Source of the DNA: Cryptomeria japonica
Taxonomy: Eukaryota; Streptophyta; Pinopsida; Cupressales; Cupressaceae
Assembly: GCF_030272615.1 (NCBI RefSeq)
Contig: NC_081411.1
Location: 831,500,160-831,564,159, forward strand
Direction: 5' to 3'
DNA length: 64,000 nucleotides
A program made the position numbers and the translations under genes. This document shows positions 12,861-25,122 of this stretch, in pieces (the stretch's first letter is position 1; every line of letters starts with the position of its first letter). Below the pieces are notes generated by a model that saw only the letters and a list, made by a program, of their open reading frames with translations, searched no databases and was not told the origin of the DNA.

Positions 12861-13290
12861 GACAAAATAGAAAGCTCAAGAATACCTTTCAAAAATTGAG
12901 AATTTAGGGCTTTGCAAATTCCACTTCATCGGTTGTTGAATCAGTTTGAGTTCTTCTCTTGACCGTTTTATATTTTCTTCTGAATCTCCTTCAAGGTTTC
13001 TAAAATTTCTCTGAATCGCAGCACAAATCACTTTTTCGTCGCTCTGCACTTGAAATCCTTTTTTGCTTCAAAAAATGATAGTGAGAAATGATTTGAAAAT
13101 TCCTTTTAAACATATTCCTCACCTATCATAATTAATGCTCCACCATTAGGGCGTAAACCCTAATTTTCCTTTTACCATTTCCAGTCTTCCACCAAATGAT
13201 AGGTATCGCATACCAATTAAGGTCTTTTACCGGTGTAAACTGGGGGTTCGAAACATCTCATCGTTTTCTCCCCCTAAGCTTTTCTGATGC

Positions 13291-14568
13291 TTAGTTTGTC
13301 GGTTCTGATATTTCCACACTAGGTGCAGAAACCAGTTCTTCTTGTAACACCGTTGGTTTCTTCTTCCAGGTTTTGTTCATATCCGCTTGAACAGTGTCAA
13401 CATCAATCTTTCCTTCTGAAGTGACTGGTATGTCATTCAATATGTTCTTTCTTGATCTGCAGAATCTAGCAATGTGACTCAGTTTGTTGCAATGATAGCA
13501 GACCATTCCAGGTGCTCTCCAAGGTCCATTATTCATTTTGTCATTCTTCCTCCTACATGTTGCAGCAGTGTGACCATGATTATGATAGATCAAACAGTTT
13601 GCTCTCCATCTAGTTACTGCTTGATAGCCACCATTTCTTGACTGATGATTGAAGACATTAAACCGGTTGTGATTCCGATCCACAAAAGCTTTAGGACCAA
13701 CTCCTTGAGTCCTCTAAGGATATCTTCCAGTGATGTTCATAACAGACCTGCATTTAGATGCTCTATGCCCAAACTTGTTGCATGCATAACAATTACCATT
13801 GAATTTATAGGATCTAGGCTTATCATTTAGAAAATAAGGAAAATTATTATAAGCCTTACTCCTACACACATTGGCAGTATGTCCTTCTTTAAGACAGTTA
13901 AAGCAAATAGGTTTAAACTTTTGCTTACCTTTATCCTTTAATGTCGGTTGACTCTTTGATGTTCTAGCATTTGTACCAGAGGTCTCACCTTCCTCATGAC
14001 TGGAATAACCAAGTCCATCAGTATTCTTGACAGGTTTGGCAGATTCAAGCTTTTGCTCTAGCTTGACAGTACTCTTGTTGAACTTAGCAAGTATTTCCTT
14101 TGACTCAAAGAGTTCTTTGGAAATAGCAGCATTTGTTTCCATCAAGTTTTCATTCTCAAAGATGGCACTGTTTAGTTCTCCTTCCATGTCTTCCTTTTCC
14201 ACTTTGCTCACTTGGAGTTGAGTAGTTAGGGCACTGATCTCTTGCTTCAGCTTGGAGTTTTCATGATCTTTGTCTTTGACAAGATCTTTAGCTTTCCTTC
14301 GATTCTCAAGCTCTTGACACATTTGAATAGTTAGTCCTTCCAATTCTTTTCTCAGGTTGGAATTGGATCCATTCAACTTTTCTACTTCTTGAATCAGGGC
14401 TTCCATGTCCGCTTCATCAAAAGAACTATTTTCAGATAGCTCCATTAGCTTTTCAGCATGTTCTCTCCTCTTTGCTTGAGATGCCTTATATTTGACCATA
14501 AGATCATCATAGGCTTGCTCAGACTAAGTGAGCCAATGAGTAAGTTCCCTCAATGTGTATTCCCCCAT
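13291..14568 (-). pseudogene. gag-like ORF1 of A: coiled coil plus CCHC knuckles
   Basis: The frame opens at ATG 14568, only about 50 nt inside the 5' LTR, and runs to a TAA at 13291, about 425 codons. A TAG lies near 14523 and another near 13714; the second breaks an otherwise continuous reading (GRYP stop RTQG). After a Glu/Lys-rich coiled coil (about residues 25-150) come CFNCLKEGHTANVC and CYACNKFGHRASKC, both CX2CX4HX4C. A third knuckle has lost its second Cys (CLIYHNHGHTAATC), and the fourth is intact (CYHCNKLSHIARFC). The usual N-terminal copia gag domain is missing, so this is a shortened capsid/nucleocapsid-type protein. Four knuckles is more than the usual one in copia gag. Confidence 0.75.
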
Positions 14569-14604
14569 ATCTCTTTCCAAGTGGTTAAACTTATAGAAAG
14601 GTTG

Positions 14605-14618
14605 GATCTGATACCAAT
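14605..14618 (-). promoter_or_regulatory. Primer binding site of A
   Basis: On the element strand, ATTGGTATCAGATCC follows the 5' LTR. TGGTATCAGA is the start of the plant initiator-tRNA-Met primer site, two bases from the LTR end; one mismatch follows compared with B (TGGTATCAGAGC). Confidence 0.85.
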
Positions 14619-15737
14619 TGATGAATACTAAGAGGGGGGTGAATAAGTATGCCAAAAATCTTTGCACTTAAACACTTTTCTAGACTAATAGTAAACTGGT
14701 AAAATAGTTTAGTAGACAAACCGGTTAGCACACATGCAAACCAAATAGTGAATAATGCATTCACCCACAGAAGCACAAACACCATAACACAAGAGATTTT
14801 GATGTGGAAACCCAAATGGGAAAAACCACTTTGAGATGGAACTCACAAGTAACTATCTGCAGAATAGGAACCAAACCGGTTAAGGTCATACGATGTTCTT
14901 TACCAGAACAGATCCTGTTAGGAATCTCAATCTCTATTAGGAGATAAGTCCGATTAAAGACTACCTTGCTAGAGGATTTTAGATCCATAGATGTGAACCA
15001 CCTTGTTAGAGGATTTACAAAAGGCTTTTGGGCCTACCCGTTAAGGGCTACAGACTTGTCAAAGATGTGAGTAATAAACAAGTGAGTGATCTAGCTAATA
15101 GCACAGATTGCTTGATTAGATCCTTGATAGCTCATTCCTAATGCATTCCAGCATTACTTCAGTCTTCTACACATTCATACTCTCTCTAACTCATCAACCA
15201 CCTTAAACCCTCACAACAACATCAAAAATACCAACAACTTAAAACCCTAGACATGATGTCCTTATAAAGGAATCTGATTTCATGTCGGTCCAATAGGATT
15301 ACAATACAATTTCCTAGGTTCAAGGCATCTGGACATATTTTGTAACATCACACAAAAAGCACAGTTAAAGTGTTGACACCATCAAACAATCGGTGGATGG
15401 TAACTCATCACAAAATGTCGGTTGGTAACTCATCACAGAGTATTACCAGTTCATACAAAATATCGGTTGCTGGTTTGACAAAATGAAGACTAGGAAATAT
15501 GTGTTCTACTACTTTGATCCTTCATACCGCTTGAGATCCTTGAACCGCTTGGGGTCAACATACAACTTCAGCTTGGTAATCGCTTTCTGCAAAACACCAA
15601 TAGTCTAAGGACTATAATGCATCATACCGGTTGGAACAAGTACCGGTTGAGCTTTAACTTATACATACAAAAGTGATCTCAATGCAAGTGTGTGTCCATC
15701 AATGACAATCACAACATAATCATCAAAAATTCCAACA
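14619..15737 (-). repeat. 5' LTR of A
   Basis: Plus-strand start TGATGAATAC, end TTCCAACA; 1119 bp, pairing with 8221-9338. It supplies the promoter side of the element; the TATA-like TTTATAAGGAC is near 15261-15270 on the minus strand. Confidence 0.9.
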
Positions 15738-15742
15738 GATAG

Positions 15743-18700
15743 TAGTTGACCCTATTTTACTCAGTTACACTTGTGTGATTGTCGTCAGTTGGTCATCCTG
15801 TCAGTTTGTTCGGCCTTCGTATTTTTTTGTTTGATCTTTTATGAGTATTTGCTTGAGGTTTGCTCAGTTTGTGTGTTTAGTGGTTTTAATTAATTAATTA
15901 ATTTATGAAGTTATCTCATTATTTGGTTTTTGGAATTATACTATAGTTGTACGTATTTTAAATATTAGGAATCGATTATAAACTTATATATATTCGAGGG
16001 TGAATATAGTTTATGACTAATTATATTGATTATTTTAATGTGATTTATGATAAGTTGAAATATTTGAATTCTATGACCTAGCATATAGAATGATTAATCG
16101 TTTGTTATATAGATGTAAGTTAAATGGTAGACAACTTGATTTTATCGATCACACATATTCACATAGATATAAATTAGTATTATATATTATTATTTATACA
16201 TTTAAAGTTTATTATTTACATTGCAAATTATTATATAGTCACATGTACTTATATTTTGAGAAAGGTGGCAGGTTAGTATAAGCAACTATGTTGCATGGCA
16301 GATTGGGAGGTTGATTAGTCTTCCATTTAACTTAGAGCTAAGAACAACGACCACTATGAGTTGACATGTGGCATACGACCAACACATAGGCTTAGACCAT
16401 TAGTTAGATGTAGAAATTTAGAGGTCTTATCGTAGATACGTGTGTAATTATTGAATATGTAAATAGATTTGCGAAATTTAATTACTTTATGAAAATCCAT
16501 AATATATTTTAAATATATAATTATGAAAAATGGTTATTAAAGAATTTGTTGACAGGTTTAATGTTTAATATATATTAATGAAAAGTAATTAATTATATAT
16601 ATAAATATAAATAAATGAAAAACTAAAAAATTGAAATAATGATAAGGTGGTGGGTTAAAGAAAGATATTAAAACAATAACTAGGGTGGCCGATAGTAATA
16701 TCGACCACCCCCCTTAATTAAAGGGAGGGGTCAGTATTACCACCGACCACCCCTCCTCCCTTTTAATTAAAGCTACACCACATGGAGATAAACAGCGACC
16801 CAACTATTTAAACATAAACCCACGTAGCTGCTATTAGTAAGGAATGGAAGTCAATGTTGACTATTCCACATATAGAAGGGAGGGAGTCTGTGTCATTTCC
16901 TATTATCCACCCAAAACTCCACCTTCTCACACGTTGGTACTACCAAACATGTGGCATGTGTTAATGATAATGTGGTTTACCAGCCCACATAAACCCACCG
17001 ATATCCACCGTGATCGACATGTATAAAGTTAGTTATTTAACTTGCATGTTTTTAGGAAGTTATTTTTAGTAAAGACAACTTAGTCTTGAAGTTAAAAGCC
17101 TCATGGATAATCTATAAATATGGACTTAACCACTTTAGAGATGTGGTGTCCCATAAGAAGTTAATTTATAACTTTGCATGGTGAACACATAAAAATTCAA
17201 AACCATTAAGGATTGTTATGTTGCAATTAGATTATGAGTGGTGTCATTTAGAATCAATCCACCTCTAGTAGAGATAGCCCGAAAGTAGGAAAGAGGGTAG
17301 ATGACAACACTATATATAGACCATTGAGTTGGAAGAGAAGGGAGAGGTAAGATACAACGAAGGATTAGAGAATGGAATGAAGAAGAGAAGGTAGGAAAAG
17401 ATATAGAGGAAGATAGCAAATAGCAAGTTGGAGCAGAGAGAAATAAATATAAAGAGAGCAAGATAGAGGAGAGCAATAACGTAGAAGAGTGACAAGAGAT
17501 TAGGGAGAATGGAATAGTGGAGATTTCGATGTGTTTACGATCAAATTGTAAAAGATCAATGATGATCATCTACGATTTAGTGTCGAACTTAGGGGTTACG
17601 CTCTTGAATGAGTGTTATTTACTTTATTATTATCAAATAAATTCTCAAAATATAGAAAGGGTAAGGACTCGGAATAGAGATCTCGTGAGATAGAAGAGCA
17701 TCGAGGTGGAAAGTATTGGAACCTGGACGTATTGCAAATAGTTTGAAGTTATCAAGGATCGTAATAGCCATGGATCACGTTTCTTGAGGTAGGCTCAAAT
17801 CTAGTATGTTTTGTTGAAAGGATTTAAGAGATTAAGAATGATCTAGATTTATATTTATGAAATAGTTAGTCACAATATCAATCAATTTATTACAATCATG
17901 CAAGTATAGATGCATTAATGATATATTTCATGAAAGTTGGTAGATTAAACTTAGTGAAACCCTTATAAAATTAGATCACCCAATCCTTTAGAAACAGAGT
18001 CAGAGGATAGAGAGAAACTCTGAAATTGAACTACGAAAAAGATGAAACATTAGGTTTATGACTTATTAAATAGTGTATTAATATAGTTGTAATTCTTATT
18101 TTCTGGAAGTCATAATTTGAAAGCTATTTATGCATTTTGTTGTTTTAATAAAAGATTGCCTGTATTAGGATCTTGTGTAAATGGTGTTTTCAGTCAAGTT
18201 TAAATTTCGTTGCAATTCTGGTTGAGTTGTCATTGTGTCCTATGTTATTATATTTCCTTGGTCAGGTGATGATGTATAACCTTATTGATGTGAGCCATTG
18301 TGTGTTTTGTCCAAATGGTCAATCTTTGGTTAGTGATTGTGTATCCTTCACATGTGGTTTGTCAGGAGGAGGTATGGTTGTTTTTTTCGCCATAGAGTTC
18401 TCGTAGAGAGACCTTTCTTGTAGTGTCCTATGAGAGAGAGTGGCTTTCGAGCAGGGGTCGTGCCCGAAGTGGATGACAGGATACCCTGTCGGAAGTCAGA
18501 TAAAAAGTGATAACCTAATAATTGATTAGGGGGTGGTTAGAATAAATATTAATTAAGTAATGTGCCTCGTGCATAGGTGTAGTGCTTGTACAGGGCTCAT
18601 AATGTTACGAGAAGGCCTGGAATGGCAAACTTACCACCTTGTCTTCATGAAAGGATTGGTAGGGTCCGCATGAGACTTAGTTGGAGCCGGAAGCCGGGAG

Positions 18701-19462
18701 AGGTTACCAGGACAGAGAGTCGAGACCTAGGAGGTTGTACCATGGTATCCATCTTAATCTATGTGATGACACTCTCTCCTTAGAGTCACTAGTGTTTGTG
18801 AGTAGAGTCACATGGATGTTTGTGGAGTCTTGTAGTTCTTGCTTACTTGTCTTACTTTACTTGCTCACATGGTCAGGTGGTAGTGCCACTTCCCATCGGA
18901 TGTTCTGGAATGTATCTTCAGGTGAGGAAGGGGCTTCGCTGGTGTTCTTGGTTTGTGGTTCATGTACCAACTCATGTTTGTGATCATTGTTCAATTGAGA
19001 CCTTGTGGTCATTGTATCAAACTTTTATGTAACCTTGATATTGTAACTTTATAATTTGTGGTATTTATGGTAACCATGTATTTATGGATATTGTAAAAGG
19101 GAATCATTGGAATGTTTGTTATTTCAGTTGCCTTAATATTTTGTATATATGATCTATGAGAAATGATTGCATTGGAGTACTTTGATTCTTTCATTATGGA
19201 ATATGGATGTATGTGTAGTTTTTGTCTTAAGCATTTGATTTTCCTATTTAGATGAACAGTTGGATTAATTGTGGTGTTAACATAATTTGTGAATTAATCT
19301 TCATTGGTAACCCTTAGGAAATCATGTGTTAGTCTTCCGCTATGTTATTAGAGGTTCAATGGTTATAATTAGTGCACTTGTTCTTTAAAAAAAAAAATTA
19401 TTATGCCCTTTTAGTTGCCTAGTTGTATTATTTTCCTATAGGGTTTTTGGTGGGGCATTACA
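15743..19462. other. Right arm of G, non-coding
   Basis: About 3.7 kb with no supported gene. It includes AT-rich sequence (15880-16660), a hairpin cluster (16683-16780), a purine-rich run (17330-17510), and a somewhat more GC-rich part near 18420-18760. Reading frames such as 18586-18983 have no recognisable motif. Confidence 0.5.
16683..16710. repeat. Hairpin with 12-nt arms
   Basis: GGGTGGCCGATA, a 4-nt GTAA loop, then TATCGACCACCC: 11 of 12 positions pair. It is followed by a second palindrome, CCCCTTAATTAAAGGG-like, at about 16707-16728, and by a further CCACCGACCACCCC copy at about 16740-16755. Function unknown. Confidence 0.7.
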
Positions 19463-19467
19463 CTTAG

Positions 19468-19885
19468 GGTATAGGGGTTTATCTTGTTTTAGAGGTGATG
19501 AAGGTAGATTCATGACATCTTTTACATATTTGTTTTGAGGATTTTAGTCTCATTTGCTAGTAGTTTTGGGACAATATTATGAACAATGGACTGGGAGGAA
19601 TAGGATAGTGTGGATTTTTATTGGTTGATTTGGGACTTAGGAGGATTATGATTATATTAAGAATCGAGATAAGATGGAAGATTAGGATTATGGATTCAGA
19701 GATTAGAACTAAGGCTTGGGTGATTAAGTGAAAGATTAGGATTATGAGGGAGATTTGGATTAGGTAGAGGATTAGTATTAGATGGAATATTAGGATTGTG
19801 GTTTTGAGAATTGTAGTATAAGGAACTTGGATTATGGATGGAGTTGATGAAGAGGTTTGAGGCATCATAAATTATATTCACCTAT
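19468..19885 (-). pseudogene. Continuation of decayed H gag-like sequence
   Basis: The minus-strand frame 19696-19881 is dominated by Asn/Pro/Ser/His (NPNIPSN, NPNLPHNPN) and resembles in composition the frame at 5690-6175 on the other side of G. The plus strand is made of diverged GGATTAGGATTATG-type units. It probably belongs to the gag N-terminal region of H. E begins just to the right. Confidence 0.4.
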
Positions 19886-21060
19886 AATTTTGTCCACACC
19901 AAGGCCTCACTTTGGTGTTTTGGTTTCTAAGGCCTAATTGAAATGCTAATTCTGCTCAAACCACTTACCTATTTTATATTTTCATCAATTTCCCAGTTTA
20001 GTCCCCAATTTGGAGTCCTGATTTCTAGGATCGGGATGGACCATGCCCTGGCTTCAAATTAGGACTAGGGCGTACCATGCCCTGGGTCTCTTAATTGGGC
20101 CCCAAATTGCCCACTCATAATGGTCACATAATTTGAGTGGGAAACTAGATCCCATGTTGGCCTATTGTGAAAAATTAATTTGATTTTCGATGGTCAAGTA
20201 TAAAAGAAGGCCTACCACTATCATTTTGAACCTACTCGATCTCTTTCATCATCCTACACTCTAGAAAATTCAAGTGAGCAATAAATTAGTCATTCATCAA
20301 GCATTTAGAGTAGAAGTGAAGTCAAGTTAAAGCATTGAAGATACCATTCACGATCCATGTTTTATAAAGATATCCTACATAAAACCCTAATTTCTTTATG
20401 TGAAGCCAAACAAAAATTCATCAAGGTAAAAGTTGTGGTTTTCAATATTACATTTCAGATTCGGTCTTTCCATCAAAATGAAAGTACTTTACTTCAATCT
20501 TTCATTACATTTATCAATTCAATTTCATGGTTAATTCTGAAACCAGGGTTTGACCTAAGGCAAACCTCTATTCCCAAAATATTTTCCTTTCTTTCTGTGT
20601 GTAGGAAAAAAGTGTAAAGTTGTACTTGGGAAATCCAACAGAGTCAATAGCGACAAACAGGTGGACTTTCGACAGTGGAAAATTTAGAGGATCAGGGCAA
20701 ATCTGTGCTACCTAGTTTCGAAAAATCAAGACGAACTTTTGGGAATAGGTTCGACACATCTTCTTTTGCCCAGATCCAAGTTTGTGGCTCAGTGGGATAT
20801 CTGTAGCTTACTATTTATGTCAGATTGCTTTAATACTTCATTGTTTTGCCCTAATTTCACAATCAATCTAATTCAACTTAGAAAGAGGTGAAATCAAAAT
20901 CAAACCTAGTTGAATCCAATTAGAATATCAATCATTTTCCTATTAGGATTGAGCCTAGATCCATTGGGTTCAACCCTCTTTCAATGTACATGTGCTAATT
21001 GGGCTATTTAGTGGTTTTGATATCTTAAACCCTAATTTCTTAATTTTCTCACCATTACGT
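19886..21060 (+). repeat. Probable 5' LTR of gypsy element E
   Basis: Placed by its neighbours: a plus-strand TATA box (20199-20205), a primer-like site at 21063 and gag from 21501. The left edge is uncertain, because E's 3' LTR lies outside the window and cannot be compared. It contains a direct pair of ACCATGCCCTGG (near 20041 and 20078). The frame 20357-20617 has no recognisable motif. Confidence 0.45.
20199..20205 (+). promoter_or_regulatory. TATA box of E
   Basis: TATAAAAG at 20199 inside the presumed LTR, about 860 bp before the primer-like site, in E's sense orientation. Confidence 0.45.
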
Positions 21061-21062
21061 TT

Positions 21063-21074
21063 TGGTGACCCGAC
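21063..21074 (+). promoter_or_regulatory. Probable primer binding site of E
   Basis: TGGTGACCCGAC starts with the TGG that complements a tRNA CCA end and resembles primer sites of plant gypsy elements. The priming tRNA is not identified. The leader 21075-21500 is AT-rich with no gene. Confidence 0.5.
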
Positions 21075-21500
21075 ATCTTGCATGCCTAATTTTGATTTAT
21101 TGTATCAGATATGATCTTGTATGCGTTCTAAAATTCAAATTTGCACTCATAATTGTTATTTTACATTGAATTTCATAAATTTAGAGGTTAAATTCACAAA
21201 AGCCCTAATTTATCATTCTAAAATTAAAATGTGGGTTGCATAATTTGTTAAGTGTATTTTAAAATCTGATTATTGTGACATGTTATTTTAAGATCTAGAG
21301 GTATTTATCATTCAAAATCACAATTCAAATTTCTTAGTTAATTGGTTAATCAATAATTGGTATAACAAATTTCTTTTCTTGATCATAATTTTCAATTTGT
21401 GCATTCAAATTTCCCTCCTTTGTGCATGAGTTTTGTTACCATTAGTCCTACATATAATATTTCCATAAGATGAAGTTGTAGAATTAAGGGTTCCCAAGGT

Positions 21501-23037
21501 TTGACCACTAAGAGTACGGAGCCTCAATTAGATCACTTATTCCATGATAATGTTGGTGCATCCTCTAATCCAACTAATGACATCATTTATCCCCATTCTC
21601 CTCATAATTCTCATCATGTGGATGAATCACTAACTAGGGTTATTGTTGACCAATTGGAGAAGATTGACAATGAATTTGAAAATCTTCAACAATGAATGAG
21701 TCAGAAATACCTGAAAAGTGAGGCAATCCCTTTGCTTGAAGGATTAAAGAGAATAATGCAAAGTGATAAAATTGGTGTTGATTTGTTGTGTGGCCTTTCT
21801 CATATTGTTAACACTAATATCATCCCAATCAAAAGTTTTTTTAAAATCCTTGGTTACTCTCAACCCACTAGTCAAGCTAACTATTCCATTCATATGCCTA
21901 CATCCTTTCCTAGTGTACCTACATTTACATCTTCTAGCATGGCTACTTCCATACAAAATATTAATCCTATACATGTTAGTCATGGGGGAAGTCTCGTTAA
22001 TCATTATTTTTGCATATCTATTTTTGCGAGTCTTCCATTTGTATCTCAATCATCTCCCATACCAACATACCATAGTGTTCCACCTCCTTATTCTCAACCT
22101 CCACCTACATATAACAATGTTACTCCTTCATCCCAATCTAGTATGTCCAATTTCAATCCATCCACCAAAGCAACAATAAATAATCTAGCCCAAATTATTA
22201 CATCCCTACAACAACAATTCACTTCCATTACTTAATCCAAGTTTAGTATGCCCATATTTGATGTAGCAAGCCCATTATCCAATGATATTGTCTATACAGT
22301 TCCCCCTAAACATATGTAAGTCCCTCAATTGGAATTGTATAATGAAAAAGGTGACCTCTTAACTCATGTAAAGATATTTCAAACTTTGTGTAGTGATTTT
22401 TCTCATGACCAAAGACTTGTGGCTAAATTGCTTACTCAAACCTTTAGAGATAAAGCTTTACAATGGTATTGTTCTTTGTCTCCCTATTCTATTACATAAT
22501 TTCAAAAATTGGCTAATTCTTTCATTCAACAATTTCAAAATAATATTGGTCCTAAAATTACTTTGACTGATTTGATTCATTATAAACAAGGAGTTAAAGA
22601 AAAAGTGATTGATTTCATTATAAGATATAAATATTTGCATTCTCAAATTACTTATCAAGTGGCTGATTATGATGTTCAAAGAATTTTTATTGCTAATTTA
22701 CAAAAAGACATTAGAGATAAACTTCTCTTTTCTAAGTTTACTTCATTTACGCAATTGTGTACAATACTTCATAATTATTTGCTTTAAGTGAGTCAATTTG
22801 AATCATCTCCTTCAATGGCTCTAGTTGATAATAATGAGGGTGGTCAATAATCATTTGTGAAGTTTAAACCAAACAAGGGTCACATCAAGATAAGTGACAA
22901 CATCAACACTCAAGTGGTAACCACGACATCAGATGTGACCCCTTTATCTAAATACTTTAGAAAAGAATTTACTCCTCTTTTTGAGTCTTTGCATGGTATA
23001 ATGTTGAGGTTGATAAATTCTAATGTGTTAAAACTTT
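21501..23037 (+). pseudogene. gag of gypsy element E, 5' part, split by insertion F
   Basis: All fragments (21501-21695, 21696-22235, 22509-22787, 22857-23037) lie in one frame, broken only by stops near 21693, 22233, 22317, 22497, 22785 and 22848, with no frameshift. A Pro/Ser/Gln-rich N-terminal part precedes the retrotransposon gag core. Its signature DKALQWYCSLSPYSI lies around 22450-22495 and corresponds to DQAMEWFSQLPPGI in C. The reading ends FESLHGIMLRLINSNVLKL at 23037, where F begins. The matching CCHC-type part lies at 63360. No start codon can be fixed: the frame opens at a TTG and may be damaged. Role if intact: capsid protein of the element's particle. Confidence 0.8.
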
Positions 23038-23163
23038 TGTTGTCACAAGGATTTCACCTTGAATGCTAAGTCTGAAACTCGTCGATCATGTGAAACATGA
23101 GATGATTTTTTAGGCCTATGGGTTGACTATAATGAAAATCAACCTCCAGATCGAGGGTTGGTT

Positions 23164-24694
23164 TGATAGTTCTGATACTTAATATAAGTACAAATCCAAT
23201 AGCCAACAAGATGAGAGGGGGGGGTGAATCATACAAACTTAATCATCCATAAAAACATTAGATTCAACCTTGGTAACATATATATCAGTAATATAACCAA
23301 AACTATTAAACATGCAAACTCAAAATCATATAAACATCATAAGCCTCATAACACCGGATTTAACGTGGAAACCCAAATAGGGAAAAACCACTATGGGATT
23401 TCGGACCCACTAAGAAATATACTCTTCTAGAGTATGCTCGGTTAAAAGCAAATCCTATTAAAGATTACAAACACATTGCTAGATGTGACCCAGTTAAGGG
23501 ATTTCCCTCAGATCTGTTAGGATCTTCACCTTGTTAGAAGTGACCTTGTTAAAGGATTTCAAACATTGAATCAGAATGTCACCTTGCTAGAGGGTTTTAC
23601 AAATAAGACTATTAAGTCCACTCGGTTAAGAGATTTTCTATCACTTTCTCAAAATAATAGTAATAAAAATCTATCTGCAACTTCACATCTAAAATGCTAA
23701 AGTAGATTCCTATTTGTTCAATACAATCTAGACATAGAACTTATCTTGTCTATCTGCTGGGCTTCTATACTCTGTTATTCTAACAAGTCTTCAAGCTTCT
23801 GTGCTCGGTAATCACTATGTAGCATCCCTGTGCATACACTTTCCCACATATATTGTTTATCAACAGTTTTCCTATTTATAAACAATTAGGTAACCCCTTA
23901 ATCTCCTTGATCACATTTCCCATGATCAATCATAGCCATCAGATCTTCAATCTTGTCCAGGTTCAATGCATCTTTCGATCTGAAAATGTTTTACCCTACC
24001 TTGGAACTTGTGTCAAGGTATTGTGGTTCAATTTGCATTGTAGATCTTCATGCCAACTTTTCATTGCCTTTGATTCATTAACAAACTTCATCCATGACTC
24101 ACCAATCATTTAATCAATTCCAGCTCATCAGCTTCCTTCATTGAATAACGCATGCAAACATTTAATGCATTCTGTTATAGCTCGGTTACAACTCAGTAGC
24201 AACTCGGTTATAACTCGGTGAATACTAAACTTCACTCGGTAGACATTCTGCCTTCATTAACCGATAGCAATAACCTTAGGGTTTACCGACTAGGTTCCTT
24301 AAGGTTTACCGACTAGGTTCTTTGCTTGGTAACATAGTATAGTATTAACCTTTACAATTTACAACATATGTATGATGTTAAAACAATCTAAACATCATGA
24401 TCTCATCATTGTCTGACTCGGTAGTAGTTGCCCATTGAATACCTTATTCATCCCCTTATTCATCATAATCTTTCCTGTGTCTTTTACCAACATCTTTATA
24501 TTCTTTAAATCATACTTCTCAAGATATGGCAACATCTACTGAATTAGAAAATCAATTTCTTGACATCAATGACAAAATAATAATATCAAGACAGTAAACA
24601 TCTTTAATCATCCATAATCATCAACAACCTTCTCAATATCCTTATGAAATGCCAACAATCTTTCATTGTCTGTTATAATGCAATATTGCCAACA
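23164..24694 (-). repeat. 3' LTR of B
   Basis: TGATAGTTCTGATAC start and TTGCCAACA end on the plus strand. A minus-strand TATA box TATAAATAG is at 23872-23880. CTCGGTTA/ACTCGGT motifs cluster at 24178-24430. Confidence 0.92.
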
Positions 24695-24708
24695 ATCTCC
24701 CCCTTTGG
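24695..24708 (-). promoter_or_regulatory. Polypurine tract of B
   Basis: ATCTCCCCCTTTGG directly inside the left LTR, giving CCAAAGGGGGAGAT on the element strand. Similar tracts recur at about 24780 and 24861. Confidence 0.85.
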
Positions 24709-25122
24709 CATTGATGGCAAAACCAATTGATTTGACCTTAAAAGATTTGGATTGTTGTGATTCTGAAATGTTGAAATGCTCTCCCCCATACATTATACTT
24801 CTCCTCTTTTCTTCAGTCTTCTTTCCAATCTGTAGTCTGCTCAGTTTTCTCTTAGTCTTCTCCCCCTTTGACAACAATTCCAAAAAGTAAAGAACTAAAA
24901 CATAATTTCTTTTTGTATGAAGTGATTTCCTGCTGTTGTGTATCAACTGAGTCTCGGTCAGAGCATTTTGTCTTTAATTCCTGTTCCCTGTATAATGTCC
25001 TGTAATAATTCCTGTAATATTTCTTGTACACCTTTAGAAAACATCCTAAAGTGTGTAATGCAGCATCAACTCCTAAAATATATTCGATAGAGTCATCGGA
25101 TTGATGCTTTCACCGAACTCGT

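Larger units (their letters stand above)
8221..15737 (-). mobile_element. Non-autonomous copia-like LTR retrotransposon A
   Basis: A complete element of 7517 bp with two LTRs (8221-9338, 14619-15737) and a perfect 5-bp duplication GATAG (8216-8220, 15738-15742). A primer site is at the right LTR and a polypurine tract at the left LTR, so it reads on the minus strand. It encodes a gag C-terminal part with CCHC knuckles and a second long ORF of unknown function. No protease, integrase, reverse transcriptase or RNase H is present. The shared PBS, PPT flank and LTR module with B suggest trans-mobilisation by a B-like copia element. LTR identity by eye is about 95%. Confidence 0.9.
6241..19462 (-). 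mobile_element. Insertion G, LTR-like ends, host to element A
   Basis: The plus strand begins TGTAGTACCCC at 6241 and ends GGGGCATTACA at 19462, flanked by a 5-bp duplication CTTAG (6236-6240 and 19463-19467). Similar purine-rich sequence (GGATTAGGA repeats) lies on both outer sides, as expected if one host sequence was split. On the minus strand it would start TGTAATGCCCC, a common form of plant LTR start. Without A it is about 5.7 kb. I found no internal repeat of its ends, no PBS and no coding domain, so it may be one very long solo LTR or an unclassified element. Confidence 0.5.

Noticed and set aside
18586-19032. Overlapping plus-strand frames of 65-100 codons
   Set aside because: Three overlapping frames, no motif, and location inside non-coding G.
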